DNA from: an uncultured bacterium
GTDB lineage: Bacteria > Verrucomicrobiota > Lentisphaeria > Victivallales > Victivallaceae
NCBI GenBank assembly: GCA_900551245.1
Contig: URVC01000017.1
Span: 9,171 to 73,170, forward strand
Reading direction: 5' to 3'
DNA: 64,000 bases
The notes beneath the pieces are model-generated. The model saw only the letters and a list, made by a program, of their open reading frames with translations, did not search any database and had not been told where the DNA came from. The position numbers were made by a program, and so were the translations under genes. Within the stretch, counting starts at the first letter, position 1, and every line of letters starts with the position of its first letter. Positions 1 through 11,747 of this stretch are shown here, piece by piece.

Positions 1-296
1 TCACCGAACTTTCGATCGTGCCGCTGGCCGCGCCGCTGATCGCCGGACCCGGCACGATCACCATCGCGATCTCGTTCTCGGCGCAGTACGGCCACCTCTC
101 GTGCATCACCTCGCTGGTGCTGGCGATCTTCGCCAACTTCGTGCTGATGCTCTTCTCCCGCCCGTTCAGCAAACTCTTCCAGAAGCTCCACCTGGTCGGG
201 CCGCTGATCCGGATCACCGGGCTGATCGTCTCGGCGGTGGCGGTTCAGATGATCCTCGACGGCGCCGGAGAGTGGCTCTCTAACACGCTCCGCTGA
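1..296 (+). CDS. MarC family integral membrane protein, 3' part only
   Basis: The reading frame is open from the window edge (first full codon at base 3) and ends at TGA 294-296, so the N-terminus lies outside. About 97 residues are visible. They include the MarC-family loop PLAAPLIAGPG and three hydrophobic stretches that read as membrane segments. MarC proteins are six-helix inner-membrane proteins without a firmly established substrate. The old link to multiple antibiotic resistance has not held up. No neighbour gives a functional hint. Confidence 0.8.
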   Translation, partial: TELSIVPLAAPLIAGPGTITIAISFSAQYGHLSCITSLVLAIFANFVLMLFSRPFSKLFQKLHLVGPLIRITGLIVSAVAVQMILDGAGEWLSNTLR

Positions 297-348
297 TGCG
301 GTTCGTCGCGCCCCCCGCCTGATTTATCGGACAATCCGGCCGGAATTT

Positions 349-377
349 CTGGCAAAATCCCGGAACAATGCTATATT
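349..377 (+). promoter_or_regulatory. Sigma-70-type promoter of the MFS gene
   Basis: The -35 is CTGGCA (349-354) and the -10 is TATATT (372-377), 17 bp apart. The start codon is about 50 bp further on. The sequence after the -35 (AAATCCCGGAA) is nearly the same as in the glyS promoter at 22749. Confidence 0.6.
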
Positions 378-428
378 CTTCAAAAAGGCGGGATTCTACT
401 TTCCGCCGACCGGAGACAACGTCGAACC

Positions 429-1730
429 ATGATTCTGAAAGGCCCCCTCTCCGCAGCGCGCCAGGCAAGTTCGCAGCGGAATTACTGTATCTTCAACGCG
501 ATCAACGGCCTCTCCTATATGTGCCTCGGAGAGACCGTGCTGATCCTGCTCGCCGTCCGGCTGGAGTGCCCCGACTACTTCATCTCCGCCCTCGGCGCCA
601 TGATCTACTTCGGGTACCTCCTCCTGCCGCTCGGCAAGGTCGTCGCCGCCCGGGTCGGCGCCGCCAGAAGTCAGTCGATCTTCTGGATGGCCCGCAACGC
701 CGCGGCGCTGACGGTCGCCTCGGCGCCGCTGTTCTGCTTCTTCGATATGCGTCCGGCGGCGATGGTGCTGCTGTTGACCGGCGCCTTTCTCTTTTACGGC
801 TTCCGGGCGGCGGGTCTGGTGATGTCGCAGCCGCTCATCGGCGAAATCACCGACGACCTATCCCGCCCCCGGGTCATCGCCGTCAGCATCGGCCTCTTCT
901 ACCTCTCCTGTCTCATCGCGCTGCTCGCCATCAGTTTTATCCTGCGGCTGAATTCCAGTCTGTGGGTGCTCACCGCGATCATCGTGGTCGGCGCCTGCTG
1001 CGGCTTCACCGCGTCCCGTTACGTCAGCCGCATCGACGAGACCGAAAGCCTGCGCAATTCCGCCTGCAAGCCGATTTTTCAAGATTGTCTTGCCGTGTTC
1101 CGCGACACCACGCTCCGGCGGCTGATCTTCTCCGGATTTCTCGTCAACCTTGCGATCATCATGACCATACCGGTTTCGATGCTGGCGCTCAAACGCGGCT
1201 ACCATGTCAGCGACACCGATGCGCTGCTCTTTGCGCTGGTCCAGTTCGGCGCCTGCGCCGGCATGTCTTTTCTCTCCGGAAAAGTCGCCGTCTCCATCGG
1301 TCCGCGCAAGATGATTCTGCTCGCCTATGCGGGAATGATGCTGATCGGCATCCTCTGGCTCTGCGCTCCCGCCGGCCGGAACAACGCCTTCCTCTGCCTG
1401 CCGTTTCTCGTCGCCGGAACCGTTTTCGTCGGCTCGAGCAACGCGATCACCCACTACTTTCTGCAGACCACTCCGCCGGAGAAGCGGGTGGCCGGCTCGA
1501 TTTTCATCTCGCTGGTGACCGGCGTCGGCGCCGGAATCTCCGGCATGGCGCTGGCCGGACTCCTGTTCGGCTGGTGTACCGGCGGGCAGTCGGATTCCCC
1601 CGGCGGCTATCAGGCCTACTTTGCGATCGTCACGCTGCTGCTCGCCCCCGGATTCTGGCTCATCCGGCGTCTGCCGCCGCTGCCGATGGAGAAGCGAAAA
1701 ATTCGCAAAAGCTGGTTGGAAATCGTATAA
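429..1730 (+). CDS. Major facilitator superfamily transporter
   Basis: The protein has 433 residues and about 12 predicted hydrophobic segments, the usual MFS length and layout. A cytoplasmic loop rich in charged residues (around residues 205-225, ETESLRN...) separates two six-helix halves. The short N-terminal tail and the absence of extra domains fit a simple secondary transporter in the inner membrane. The substrate cannot be read from the sequence, because no characteristic subfamily motif was recognised and the gene stands alone behind its own promoter. The ATG at 429 is the first good start after the promoter, with a GGAG about 13 bases upstream. Confidence 0.8.
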   Translation: MILKGPLSAARQASSQRNYCIFNAINGLSYMCLGETVLILLAVRLECPDYFISALGAMIYFGYLLLPLGKVVAARVGAARSQSIFWMARNAAALTVASAPLFCFFDMRPAAMVLLLTGAFLFYGFRAAGLVMSQPLIGEITDDLSRPRVIAVSIGLFYLSCLIALLAISFILRLNSSLWVLTAIIVVGACCGFTASRYVSRIDETESLRNSACKPIFQDCLAVFRDTTLRRLIFSGFLVNLAIIMTIPVSMLALKRGYHVSDTDALLFALVQFGACAGMSFLSGKVAVSIGPRKMILLAYAGMMLIGILWLCAPAGRNNAFLCLPFLVAGTVFVGSSNAITHYFLQTTPPEKRVAGSIFISLVTGVGAGISGMALAGLLFGWCTGGQSDSPGGYQAYFAIVTLLLAPGFWLIRRLPPLPMEKRKIRKSWLEIV

Positions 1731-1752
1731 TCGTCGCACTTGACGGGCCATT

Positions 1753-1773
1753 TTGTCACAGGAATCGTGTCAA
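1753..1773 (+). promoter_or_regulatory. Candidate upstream activator site for the clpB sigma-54 promoter
   Basis: The near-palindrome TTGTCAC-N7-GTGTCAA (6 of 7 positions complementary) is centred about 129 bp upstream of the predicted clpB start of transcription. That is the usual distance for an enhancer-binding activator of sigma-54. The role is inferred from position and symmetry only. Confidence 0.4.
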
Positions 1774-1865
1774 TCTGGCGCGATTCCACGGTGCAGTGCC
1801 GGTTCAAAAGCCGGAATTTTCCGGAAACGGCTCCCGCTGCCGCCCTTTTCCGGCCGGAAGCAGAA

Positions 1866-1882
1866 CTGGCACGCCTCTTGCT
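1866..1882 (+). promoter_or_regulatory. Sigma-54 (RpoN) promoter of clpB
   Basis: CTGGCACGCCTCTTGCT matches the -24/-12 consensus YTGGCACNNNNNTTGCW at every defined position. The invariant GG (1868-1869) and GC (1880-1881) are exactly 10 bases apart. Transcription would start near 1892, leaving a leader of about 40 nt with the AAGGAG ribosome site at 1917-1922. Confidence 0.8.
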
Positions 1883-1932
1883 TGCAACCGGTCGAATCGA
1901 TAAGAATCGACCATAAAAAGGAGAGTGAGATT

Positions 1933-4536
<2,604 letters not shown>

Positions 4537-4567
4537 CCCCTCCGGCCTTCAGGGCGAACGCCATTCA

Positions 4568-4601
4568 CGGCGAATCCGACAAAAACGGATTCGCCGTTTT
4601 T
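4568..4601 (+). terminator. Intrinsic terminator after clpB
   Basis: A perfect 11-bp stem (4568-4578 with 4586-4596, CGGCGAATCCG) with a 7-nt loop is followed by TTTTT. On the opposite strand no U-run follows the stem, so it serves clpB and not the convergent rsmG operon. Confidence 0.85.
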
Positions 4602-4609
4602 GTATTCTC

Positions 4610-5272
4610 TCAGCGGGGCAGAGAGTAGAGGAAGAGACGTGTGCCGAACCCTTCCGGCAGTTCAAAACGCTCCGTCACCTGCCAACGGATGGTACGCCCC
4701 GCGCAGAGCTGTTCGAGCGCCGGCAGATCCTCCGCCGCCTGTTCGGGGGTCTTGTAGAGGATGAAGCGCCCGTGCCGGTTGGTGAAATTCCCGGCGTCCT
4801 TCCAGATCACCGGCGCCGGAGCCACCGCACGGGCGGTCACCACGTCGAATCGGGATTTGAACTCCCCCTTGCGGTTGAGTTCGCAGGAGCGCCCGGTCAC
4901 CACACGTACGTTGTCGAGTTCGAGCAGCCGGGCCGCCCGTTCGACAAACGCCGCCTTCTTGCCGGTGGAGTCGATCGGGGTGAGCAGAAGATTGGGGAAC
5001 GCCAGCGCCAGCACCAGCGAGGGGAATCCCGCGCCGCAGCCGATGTCCGCCACCCGCAGCCGCGCCTCCCGGAATTCCGGGAAGTACCGGGCGATCGCCA
5101 GCGAGTCGGCCACGTGTTTCACGGCGAACTCTTCGACGCCGGTAATCCGGGTCAGATTCAGCGTCCGGTTGGTTTCCAGCAGATAGTCGCGGAAAAGGTT
5201 GCAGCGTTCGACAAACCGCTCCGGCTCCGCCACGCCGCACTCCGCGGCATAGGATGCAAGATCGAACGCCAT
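4610..5272 (-). CDS. rsmG: 16S rRNA (guanine-527-N7)-methyltransferase RsmG (GidB)
   Basis: The 220-residue protein has the RsmG fold. The SAM-binding motif VADIGCGAGFPS is at residues 74-85, preceded by HVADSL and followed by the post-motif LLTPIDST. It methylates N7 of G527 of 16S rRNA in the 30S subunit. The frame stays open upstream through the next gene, but the ATG at 5272 gives the proper family N-terminus and starts 2 bases after the preceding stop. It is the last gene of a long co-directional operon. Confidence 0.92.
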   Translation of the reverse strand: MAFDLASYAAECGVAEPERFVERCNLFRDYLLETNRTLNLTRITGVEEFAVKHVADSLAIARYFPEFREARLRVADIGCGAGFPSLVLALAFPNLLLTPIDSTGKKAAFVERAARLLELDNVRVVTGRSCELNRKGEFKSRFDVVTARAVAPAPVIWKDAGNFTNRHGRFILYKTPEQAAEDLPALEQLCAGRTIRWQVTERFELPEGFGTRLFLYSLPR

Positions 5273-5274
5273 CG

Positions 5275-5820
5275 TCACCGCCCTCCGGTCAACACCGCCG
5301 CAACCAGCATCGCCGCCGCCAGCACGATCAGAAATCCGGCGCTCGCCCAGCGCCACCGCGGATTGCCGCAGCAGAGCCGGATCCAGTCGCGCAACGCGCA
5401 CGGACGCCCCGAGACCCAGATGCCGCCGAACCCGAAAATCCACGCAAGCAGAGCCAGAACCGGCGTTCCCGCCGCGTGCACGTTGAACGACTCGTGCACC
5501 AGATAGTAGGCCCACAGAATCATCGAACCGCCGACCGCGCGCGCCAGCAGATAGTCGAGAAAGAAGTAGGAGAGCACCGGCACGATCACCGCCAGCGGCC
5601 AGAGCAGCGGCAGCAGGAATCCGGGCGACACCACCTGCGCATGCGAGACGCAAAGCCCCAGTGCAACCCAGCCGAGCAGAAGTCCGCCGAGGCGGTTGCG
5701 CGGCCAGGGTTCGAACCGGGCGAGATTCCCGGGCGAGAGCCGCAGTGTCCACCCGGCAACTGCAAGCAGAAGAATGCCGCCGACGGCGGAGGCGGTGCGG
5801 TAGAGGAGAAGTTCATTCAT
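5275..5820 (-). CDS. Uncharacterised integral membrane protein
   Basis: The 181-residue protein is very hydrophobic, with about five or six membrane segments (for example residues 11-25, 44-56, 66-90, 95-108, 118-137 and 158-177). No family was recognised. The start overlaps nudC by 8 bp and the stop is 2 bp from rsmG, so it is translated as part of the same operon. Its function is unknown. Confidence 0.75.
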   Translation of the reverse strand: MNELLLYRTASAVGGILLLAVAGWTLRLSPGNLARFEPWPRNRLGGLLLGWVALGLCVSHAQVVSPGFLLPLLWPLAVIVPVLSYFFLDYLLARAVGGSMILWAYYLVHESFNVHAAGTPVLALLAWIFGFGGIWVSGRPCALRDWIRLCCGNPRWRWASAGFLIVLAAAMLVAAVLTGGR

Positions 5821-6664
5821 GGCATGTTGTTCCTTTGTAATTTTCCCGCCAGTGGTCGATCATCCGCCGGGCGATTGAGCCCGGCTGGGGCACTTCGGGC
5901 ATATCCGCCGGCGTGTAGAATCCGGCGGCGGTGATTTCCGTCATATCCGGCACCGGCACCGCCCCCTCCTCCGCCAGTTCGGCGGTGAATCCCGCCATCA
6001 GCGAATTCGGATAGGGCCAGCTCTGGCTGGCGAAGTAGCGGATGTTCTTCACCTCGAGCTTCACCTCCTCCCGGAGCTCCCGGCGCACCGCCTCCTCCAT
6101 CGTTTCGCCCGCCTCAACGAAACCGGCGACCAGCCCGTGCATGTTCCCCCGGAACTTCGCGTTGTGCGCCAGAAGCAGCCGCCCCGCCCCGTCGGTCACC
6201 GCCACGATGATCGCCGGTGCGATCACCGGGTAGAAGAGCGCCCCGCAGGCCTCGCACTGGCGGGCGCACTCGGTGGCGTGATCGATCAGAGGGGCGCCGC
6301 AACGGCCGCAGAACCGGTGGTTCCGCCGCCAGAAGGCGAGCTCGCGGCCGCGGCAGACCGCGATCTCCTCGGCGCCACCAAGCAGGAGGCGCGCCGAACG
6401 CAGATCGACCGGACGCAGCGGTTCCGGCACCGGCGCATCCTGCGGCAGAGGAATCACCGAACACTCAAAGCGGTCGATCCTGCCGATCAGCAACCGTTCC
6501 GAACCGGCGAGCGCCGGCGGCAGTTCCGCGACGGTCGGCAGCCGGAGCGAATCGGGAGCCTCCTCGACCAGAACCAATGCGTCTCCCCGGAGCGCGACCA
6601 CCAGCTCCTCCGGAGAAACCGCCTCGCGGCGCAGTTCCGCCGCGGTGGGGATGAATCGTCTCAT
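5813..6664 (-). CDS. nudC: NAD(H) pyrophosphatase / NADH decapping enzyme NudC
   Basis: The 283-residue Nudix hydrolase has an N-terminal NADH-binding-like region, then a zinc ribbon (C119, C122, C137, C140). The Nudix box is at about 181-203 (GFVEAGETMEEAVRREL, then REEVKL), with the catalytic REL..EE glutamates. The NudC-specific SQ.WP.P.SLM motif is at 213-223 (here SQSWPYPNSLM), which separates it from other Nudix enzymes. The reaction is hydrolysis of NADH to NMNH and AMP, and removal of NAD caps from RNA. Its start overlaps the tatD stop by 4 bp, so the two are translationally coupled. Confidence 0.92.
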   Translation of the reverse strand: MRRFIPTAAELRREAVSPEELVVALRGDALVLVEEAPDSLRLPTVAELPPALAGSERLLIGRIDRFECSVIPLPQDAPVPEPLRPVDLRSARLLLGGAEEIAVCRGRELAFWRRNHRFCGRCGAPLIDHATECARQCEACGALFYPVIAPAIIVAVTDGAGRLLLAHNAKFRGNMHGLVAGFVEAGETMEEAVRRELREEVKLEVKNIRYFASQSWPYPNSLMAGFTAELAEEGAVPVPDMTEITAAGFYTPADMPEVPQPGSIARRMIDHWRENYKGTTCHE

Positions 6665-7488
6665 GGCCGCACCTCCCCGTCAAGCCGGAAAAATTCCCGT
6701 CCGTTCCGGGTCGTCAGCCGGGCGATCTCCTCCACCGTCCGCCCCCGCTCGACCGCAATCTGCGCGGCCACCAGAATGAGATAACCGGGGTGATTCGTCG
6801 AACCGCGATGCGGCACCGGAGCAAGATAGGGGGAATCGGTCTCGATCAGCAGACGGTCGTCCGGAATCACCCGGAGCGCCTCGCGGATGTTTTCCGCCCG
6901 TTTGAAGGTGACCATGCCGGTCACTCCGCAGTAGCCGCCGAGTACGAGAAATTTCTCCGCCCACGCCGGGGTTCCGGCGAAGCAGTGCACGACGAACCGC
7001 CCGCCCGCCGCGGCGAAGTCGCGCAGCAGATCGTACGCGTCGGCGTAGGCATCCTCCGCACCATCCCGGTCGCGGATGTGGATGATCGCCGGCAGATTCC
7101 ATTCGAGCGCCAGCTTGAGAAACTCCTCGAGCACGCTGCGCTGCACATCGCGGGGGGACTCCTCATAGTAGTAGTCGAGCCCCAGCTCGCCGACCGCGAC
7201 GAGACGGGGATGGCCGCGGAACGAAGAGAAGTCCTGCGCCTCCTGCCGGTAGCTCTCCGCCTGGTGCGGATGCACTCCGGCGGCGAACCAGGCGTCGGGG
7301 GCCACCTGGGCAAACTCCCGCGCCCGGCAGCTTTCGAGATAATCCCCGCCGACCGCCAGCAGGAGAATGCGGTCGACCGCCCCCCAGCTGTTCTGCGGAG
7401 GCACCGCAAGTTCCGCGGAGATCATCCGGCAGAACTCCAGCGGCGAACTCTCGCCGTAATAGTGAAAATGTGTATCGAAAATCTCCAT
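6661..7488 (-). CDS. tatD: TatD family metal-dependent hydrolase (DNase)
   Basis: This is a 275-residue TIM-barrel hydrolase. The metal ligands of the family are visible: HFH at 7-9, E101 in GELGLDYY, H137 in IHIRD, H168 in VHCFAG and D218 in IETDSPYLAP. TatD proteins are Mg/Mn-dependent 3'-5' exonucleases or related phosphoesterases in the cytoplasm. The gene is separated from the asmA-like stop by 6 bp and overlaps nudC by 4 bp. Confidence 0.9.
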   Translation of the reverse strand: MEIFDTHFHYYGESSPLEFCRMISAELAVPPQNSWGAVDRILLLAVGGDYLESCRAREFAQVAPDAWFAAGVHPHQAESYRQEAQDFSSFRGHPRLVAVGELGLDYYYEESPRDVQRSVLEEFLKLALEWNLPAIIHIRDRDGAEDAYADAYDLLRDFAAAGGRFVVHCFAGTPAWAEKFLVLGGYCGVTGMVTFKRAENIREALRVIPDDRLLIETDSPYLAPVPHRGSTNHPGYLILVAAQIAVERGRTVEEIARLTTRNGREFFRLDGEVRP

Positions 7489-7494
7489 GAATGT

Positions 7495-10400
7495 TCACCT
7501 CTTTTGCTTGAACAACCCATCAAAAATATACCGCAGCTCCCGCAGTGTCTCCTTCGGCGAGAGGTCGTGGATCAGCAGGGCCGGTTCCCCGTCGGAATCC
7601 GTGCCGAAATCGACCAGTTTGAGCGCCTGAATCCGGCGGATGAAATCACTGACTCCGGCTGTTGCTCCCCGCTGAAGATCGATCTCCGGGCGGGTCAGCG
7701 TGCCGCGAACCGGCAGTGTCAGCGGAATGCCGCCGATGGAGAGCTGCGACTCCAGCTGAAGTTTCTGTTCGCTCCCGAGCTGAAACCGGCCGGAAAATCC
7801 AATCCGGTCGATCCAGTCGCCGAGGAAACGGCACTCCCGCACGATCACCTCGCCGTGATCGGCGGAGAGATCCAGATCCCCGGAGGAGAACTGAATCGTC
7901 CGCAGTGTCTGCTGCAGGGAGGACGCGCTGAAGATCCTGCCCGGCAGAGCCGCCAGCTCATCTGGCATCAGCGTGGAAAGTTTCCCCGCCAGATCCACCG
8001 GCAGCAGAAGCAGACGGCCGAACAGCGTGTTGGCAACTCCGTTCGGAATGACGACATTGCGCAGTTTCATCCGGAAATACCCGGAAAGGGTGTTGAGAAA
8101 TCCGTTCTCCCGCCCGTCATCCAGCCAGGACAGACGCGTATTGAGCGACGAAAGCACCCCTTCGAACCCGTCATCGCGGACTCCGGCAAGCAGCTCCAGC
8201 AGCGGACGGCACGCCAGGCGGTCGTCGCCGCGCACCGCCAGTTCGCCCCGGATCCCCTCCGGCCGGCTGGAGGCGCGCACCTCCGCATCGAACCGCGCGC
8301 CATTCAAGGTGAAGTTGAGATATTCGGAGCGCGCCTCCCCCTCCTTCAGCCGGAACCTGCCCTCCAGCGTCGCCTCCAGCTCCGGCGCGAGGCGGAGTTT
8401 TTCAAACCGGCAGCCGAAATCCACCGGACGGCGGCCGAAAAAGAGCGCGGGGATCCGCCGCCCGGCAGGACGAGCCCCGGCCCGGAGCGTCTCCGCCGGC
8501 GCCCCGTCCCCGCGCGGCGCGGCCTCCTCCCCTTCGGAGGAGCGAAACGCTCCGTCGCGGGAGAAGAGCTTCAAAAGTTCCCCCAGTTCGACCCGCGGCG
8601 ACGAGAGCCGGACGGCAACCGGTCCATCCTTCTGGAAGCGGTCCACCCGGCACTCGCCGGTGAAATCCGCCAGCGGCAGTTCCGCACGATTGAATTTCAG
8701 CTGAAAGTTTCGCACGGCCCACTGCCGCGGCGAACTTTCAAATACGGCCAGCAAGCGGCCGTTGCAGGGCAGCTCCTCCCGGGTTGCCGCCAGCCAGCGG
8801 GAACACTCCAGCGCCACCGCCGCCCGGAACGCTTCAAAATGGTTCTGCGCCGTCACCTGAACTTTGCCGGTCAGCTGTGCCTCCCGCGCCAGCGTCGGCG
8901 AGAAAAGTTTGAGAAACTGCTCGTTGAGGTAGCGCAGCTGCCACTCCCCCCGGTAGCGTCCCTCCTGAAACTGAAAGGTTCCGGGGCACTCCAGCCGCAG
9001 AGCGGGGCGGCCGTGACGGCGCAGATAGAAATCCGCCGTCTTGATCTCCACCGTGTTGAAATCGGGGAAATACAAAGAGAGGCGGTTCTGCACCCCGAAT
9101 CCGGAGAACTCCTTCGCGCCGCATCGCAAGCCGATTCCGTCGAGGGCGCACTCCCCGTCGATCACGCCGCCGTCGAGCTGACGGTTCAACCGTCCGGTCA
9201 AGGCGCACTGAAATTCTCCGGCCAGCACCCTGCCCCGCTCCGGAGGCAGAAACGGATTGACCAACGAGAGCGGTCCGGCGCAACGGAAGGAAAACTCCGG
9301 CCCGTGATTCAACGTTCCGCTCTGCGGAAACCAGGAGAAGGAGTTCAGCTGAAGCGTCGCAAACGGTTTCCCCGCCCGTTCCGCCGTCAGCTTGCCGTCG
9401 CGAATGTGAACACTCCTCCCGCCGTCGGCAAAGGCGACCGCCGCGCTCAGGTCCGCCGGAGAGACGCCCGCCCGCCGCCAGATTGCGACAAAAGGCGCGC
9501 ATGCCGGCTCAAACCAGGTCGCCAGCTCCGGCACCAGCCGCTCAAACCGCAACTGCAGTTCCGCTTCGCCCCGTCGCAGAGATCCCTTGCCGGAACAGGC
9601 GAGCGCGCCGATCTCCTGCGCCTCCTTCTGCAGCGAGAGCGTGACGCTGTTCGCCTGAAAATCGAAATTGCGCCGCAGTTGCAGATCCAGCCCGAACAGC
9701 GCCTCATCCGCCGGAATCCGGCGGCCGCCGATTTCGCCCCGCCCCTTCTCCAACCGGCCGTTGCCGAGCACGCCGACCGAGGAGAGATTATGCCGACACA
9801 GCAGCTGAACCTTGCCCGACAGCTGCCCCCCGATGCCGCGGACGGGGGAGTCGCCGGGCAGAGCAAACCGCAGGAGTTGCAGGTCAAAGCGGTCCAGAAC
9901 CAGATCGAATTCGGCATTTTCCCGCTTTTCATCCGCCCGCGTCAACCAGCTGTAGCGGACCGGCCGGCGCAGCCGCAACGACGCACTCTCCCGGCCGCCG
10001 GCCGTCATCGTTGCGGAAAAGCGGGCAAGATCGATCTCGCTTCGGTTGAGATCCACCACCGTCCGATGGGTCACGTCGAGGCGGAAATCCGGGACATCAA
10101 TCCGTTCCAGACCGAAAATCGCCTCGCCGGTCCGCGTGAGCCGGATCATTCCGTCGGAAGAGAAGCGGCGGCCGCCGTAGGAGAATTTGCCGCGGCACTC
10201 CAGCGTCGCCTCCCCCGGATTGAAGCCCAGCCCGAGATCGGTGCAGACCGCCAGCACCTCCGGCGAGACCGTTCCCCGGGTGAAGTCGGCGCGAATGGAG
10301 AAGGGCGCCCACTGCATCGCCCCGGAAAGATCGATGACACTGCGCGGTTCGCCGTTCCGGGACTGCACCAGATGAAATTGCTCCACATCGACGCCACGCC

Positions 10401-11211
10401 CCCTCGCCCGGGCCTTCATCTCGAGCGACAGAGCTCCGCCGTGCAGCTCCGCGCCGCCGACCCGCCCCGCGAGCCCGGCCAGTTCACACTTCAGCTCGAG
10501 AGATTCCGGGAACAGCGCCTCGTTGAGATGGGAGTTCAGCACGAGCGTCATCCGCCCGTCATCCACCTGGCTGGCCCGGCTGGTCGCCAGTTTCACCCGG
10601 CCGGAGAGTTCCGCGGAAAACAACTCCCCGTTGCGGAAGACGGGCGCACTGCCGGAGAGGTTGGAAAGTTCAAACGCCCCCCCCGCGCCGGTTTGCCCGT
10701 ACACCAGCATCAGCCGGGAATCGACAATCCGGATTTGCGAAAGATCGAATTGGAGCGGCTTTTTCCGTTGCGTCTCCGGGTCCCGCCGCACCGCGGATTC
10801 GGCAGGCTCCTCCGGCGTTTTCCCGGTGCTGTTGTCCTGCGCCCGCGGCCGGAAACAGCTCCAGCCGCCGGGCACCCGGAACAGAGTGAATTCCCCCCGT
10901 TCAACCAGAATCTCCGAAAATTTCAGCGTCCCGCCGAACAGCTCCGGCAACCCGTAGCGGAACGCCGCGCGGCCGGCGGAGAAACAGGGGGCATCCGCCG
11001 GCCCGATCCGCAGATTTTCCGCCTCCAGGCGGGAGGAAAAACAGGACCAGTTCACCTGATCCGCGACGATTTCGATTCCGGCACGGCGCGAAACCGCCGG
11101 CAGAACAACCCGGCTCAGAAAAAATGAGCCGCAAAGAAAGAACCCGGTGAAAATTCCCGCAAGAACCACCGGGATCGCTCCGAGCAGAGTGTATTTAACC
11201 GGCCTTCTCAT
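7495..11211 (-). CDS. Large AsmA/YhdP-like envelope protein
   Basis: The 1238-residue protein has one N-terminal membrane anchor (about residues 7-32) followed by a very long region of short amphipathic beta-strand segments. No catalytic motifs were found. That pattern (anchor plus long beta-rich groove) is typical of the AsmA/TamB/YhdP repeating beta-groove proteins that move phospholipids between inner and outer membrane. The N-terminal stretch (FFLSRVVLPAVSRR.GIEI.ADQVNW) and phrases such as ELSGRVKL and GNGRLEKGRGEIGG are AsmA-like. The C-terminal part (GRLLLLPVDLAGKLSTLMPDE and the following residues) reads like the end domain of this family. It is consistent with a diderm envelope. Exact subfamily assignment needs profile search. 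Confidence 0.65.
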   Translation of the reverse strand: MRRPVKYTLLGAIPVVLAGIFTGFFLCGSFFLSRVVLPAVSRRAGIEIVADQVNWSCFSSRLEAENLRIGPADAPCFSAGRAAFRYGLPELFGGTLKFSEILVERGEFTLFRVPGGWSCFRPRAQDNSTGKTPEEPAESAVRRDPETQRKKPLQFDLSQIRIVDSRLMLVYGQTGAGGAFELSNLSGSAPVFRNGELFSAELSGRVKLATSRASQVDDGRMTLVLNSHLNEALFPESLELKCELAGLAGRVGGAELHGGALSLEMKARARGRGVDVEQFHLVQSRNGEPRSVIDLSGAMQWAPFSIRADFTRGTVSPEVLAVCTDLGLGFNPGEATLECRGKFSYGGRRFSSDGMIRLTRTGEAIFGLERIDVPDFRLDVTHRTVVDLNRSEIDLARFSATMTAGGRESASLRLRRPVRYSWLTRADEKRENAEFDLVLDRFDLQLLRFALPGDSPVRGIGGQLSGKVQLLCRHNLSSVGVLGNGRLEKGRGEIGGRRIPADEALFGLDLQLRRNFDFQANSVTLSLQKEAQEIGALACSGKGSLRRGEAELQLRFERLVPELATWFEPACAPFVAIWRRAGVSPADLSAAVAFADGGRSVHIRDGKLTAERAGKPFATLQLNSFSWFPQSGTLNHGPEFSFRCAGPLSLVNPFLPPERGRVLAGEFQCALTGRLNRQLDGGVIDGECALDGIGLRCGAKEFSGFGVQNRLSLYFPDFNTVEIKTADFYLRRHGRPALRLECPGTFQFQEGRYRGEWQLRYLNEQFLKLFSPTLAREAQLTGKVQVTAQNHFEAFRAAVALECSRWLAATREELPCNGRLLAVFESSPRQWAVRNFQLKFNRAELPLADFTGECRVDRFQKDGPVAVRLSSPRVELGELLKLFSRDGAFRSSEGEEAAPRGDGAPAETLRAGARPAGRRIPALFFGRRPVDFGCRFEKLRLAPELEATLEGRFRLKEGEARSEYLNFTLNGARFDAEVRASSRPEGIRGELAVRGDDRLACRPLLELLAGVRDDGFEGVLSSLNTRLSWLDDGRENGFLNTLSGYFRMKLRNVVIPNGVANTLFGRLLLLPVDLAGKLSTLMPDELAALPGRIFSASSLQQTLRTIQFSSGDLDLSADHGEVIVRECRFLGDWIDRIGFSGRFQLGSEQKLQLESQLSIGGIPLTLPVRGTLTRPEIDLQRGATAGVSDFIRRIQALKLVDFGTDSDGEPALLIHDLSPKETLRELRYIFDGLFKQKR

Positions 11212-11234
11212 CGCCCGGATGGAGGGATTTCCCT

Positions 11235-11747
11235 TCAGCGGGCAAAGACCCGCTCCAGCTCTTTCTGGAACGCTTCAATATCCGCCTGCGTCGGCTTCTC
11301 CCCGCGCAGATTCTCCAGCCCCAGCCGCCCGAACTGGTCGACGTACCATTCGGCGGAGGAGCCGGAAGCGAACTTCACCGTACCGGAGAGCGCCGTTCCC
11401 GGACGGACCAGCTTGCTCACCTCCACCACGGTCTTCCCGTCCCCGGGCACCGCTTCCACGTCGGGTTCGAGCGCGTCTCCGCCCTCGGCGCCCGCCTTCG
11501 CCTCAGCCTCCTTCGCCGCTTCCGCCGCGGCTTTCTCCTCGGCCTTCGCCTTCGCCTGCGCCTTCGGGTCGTGTGCGTTCCAGTCGATGCCGTCCAGCTC
11601 GGACGCCATGATCCGGATGTCCATATAGGTCAGTTTCTGATTGAACTTCTCATTGACCAGCTGCTGCAGGTCGGAAAGGGATGTGCCTTTCGCGATCTCT
11701 CCGGCCATGAACCGTTTGACTTCGAGTTCCATTTCCTTTTCCATCAC
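11235..11747 (-). CDS. Conserved hypothetical protein with Ala/Glu-rich linker
   Basis: The protein has 170 residues. An N-terminal helical domain (1-60, KRFMAGEIAKGTSLSDLQQLVNE...) is followed by a low-complexity Ala/Glu/Lys linker (62-90). A compact C-terminal part (100-170) contains a GTVKFASG..AEWYVDQFGRLGL pattern. The N-terminal LSDLQ..VN..F...LTYMD.R phrase resembles a small helical DNA- or protein-binding unit. I do not recognise the family. It overlaps der by 4 bp, which suggests coupled expression. Confidence 0.7.
   Translation of the reverse strand: MMEKEMELEVKRFMAGEIAKGTSLSDLQQLVNEKFNQKLTYMDIRIMASELDGIDWNAHDPKAQAKAKAEEKAAAEAAKEAEAKAGAEGGDALEPDVEAVPGDGKTVVEVSKLVRPGTALSGTVKFASGSSAEWYVDQFGRLGLENLRGEKPTQADIEAFQKELERVFAR

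Noticed and set aside
6790..11127. A 1445-codon open frame on the plus strand opposite tatD and the asmA-like gene
   Set aside because: It is the antisense shadow of well-supported minus-strand genes. The translation is rich in Arg, Pro, Gln and Glu without domains, as expected for the complement of GC-rich coding DNA.
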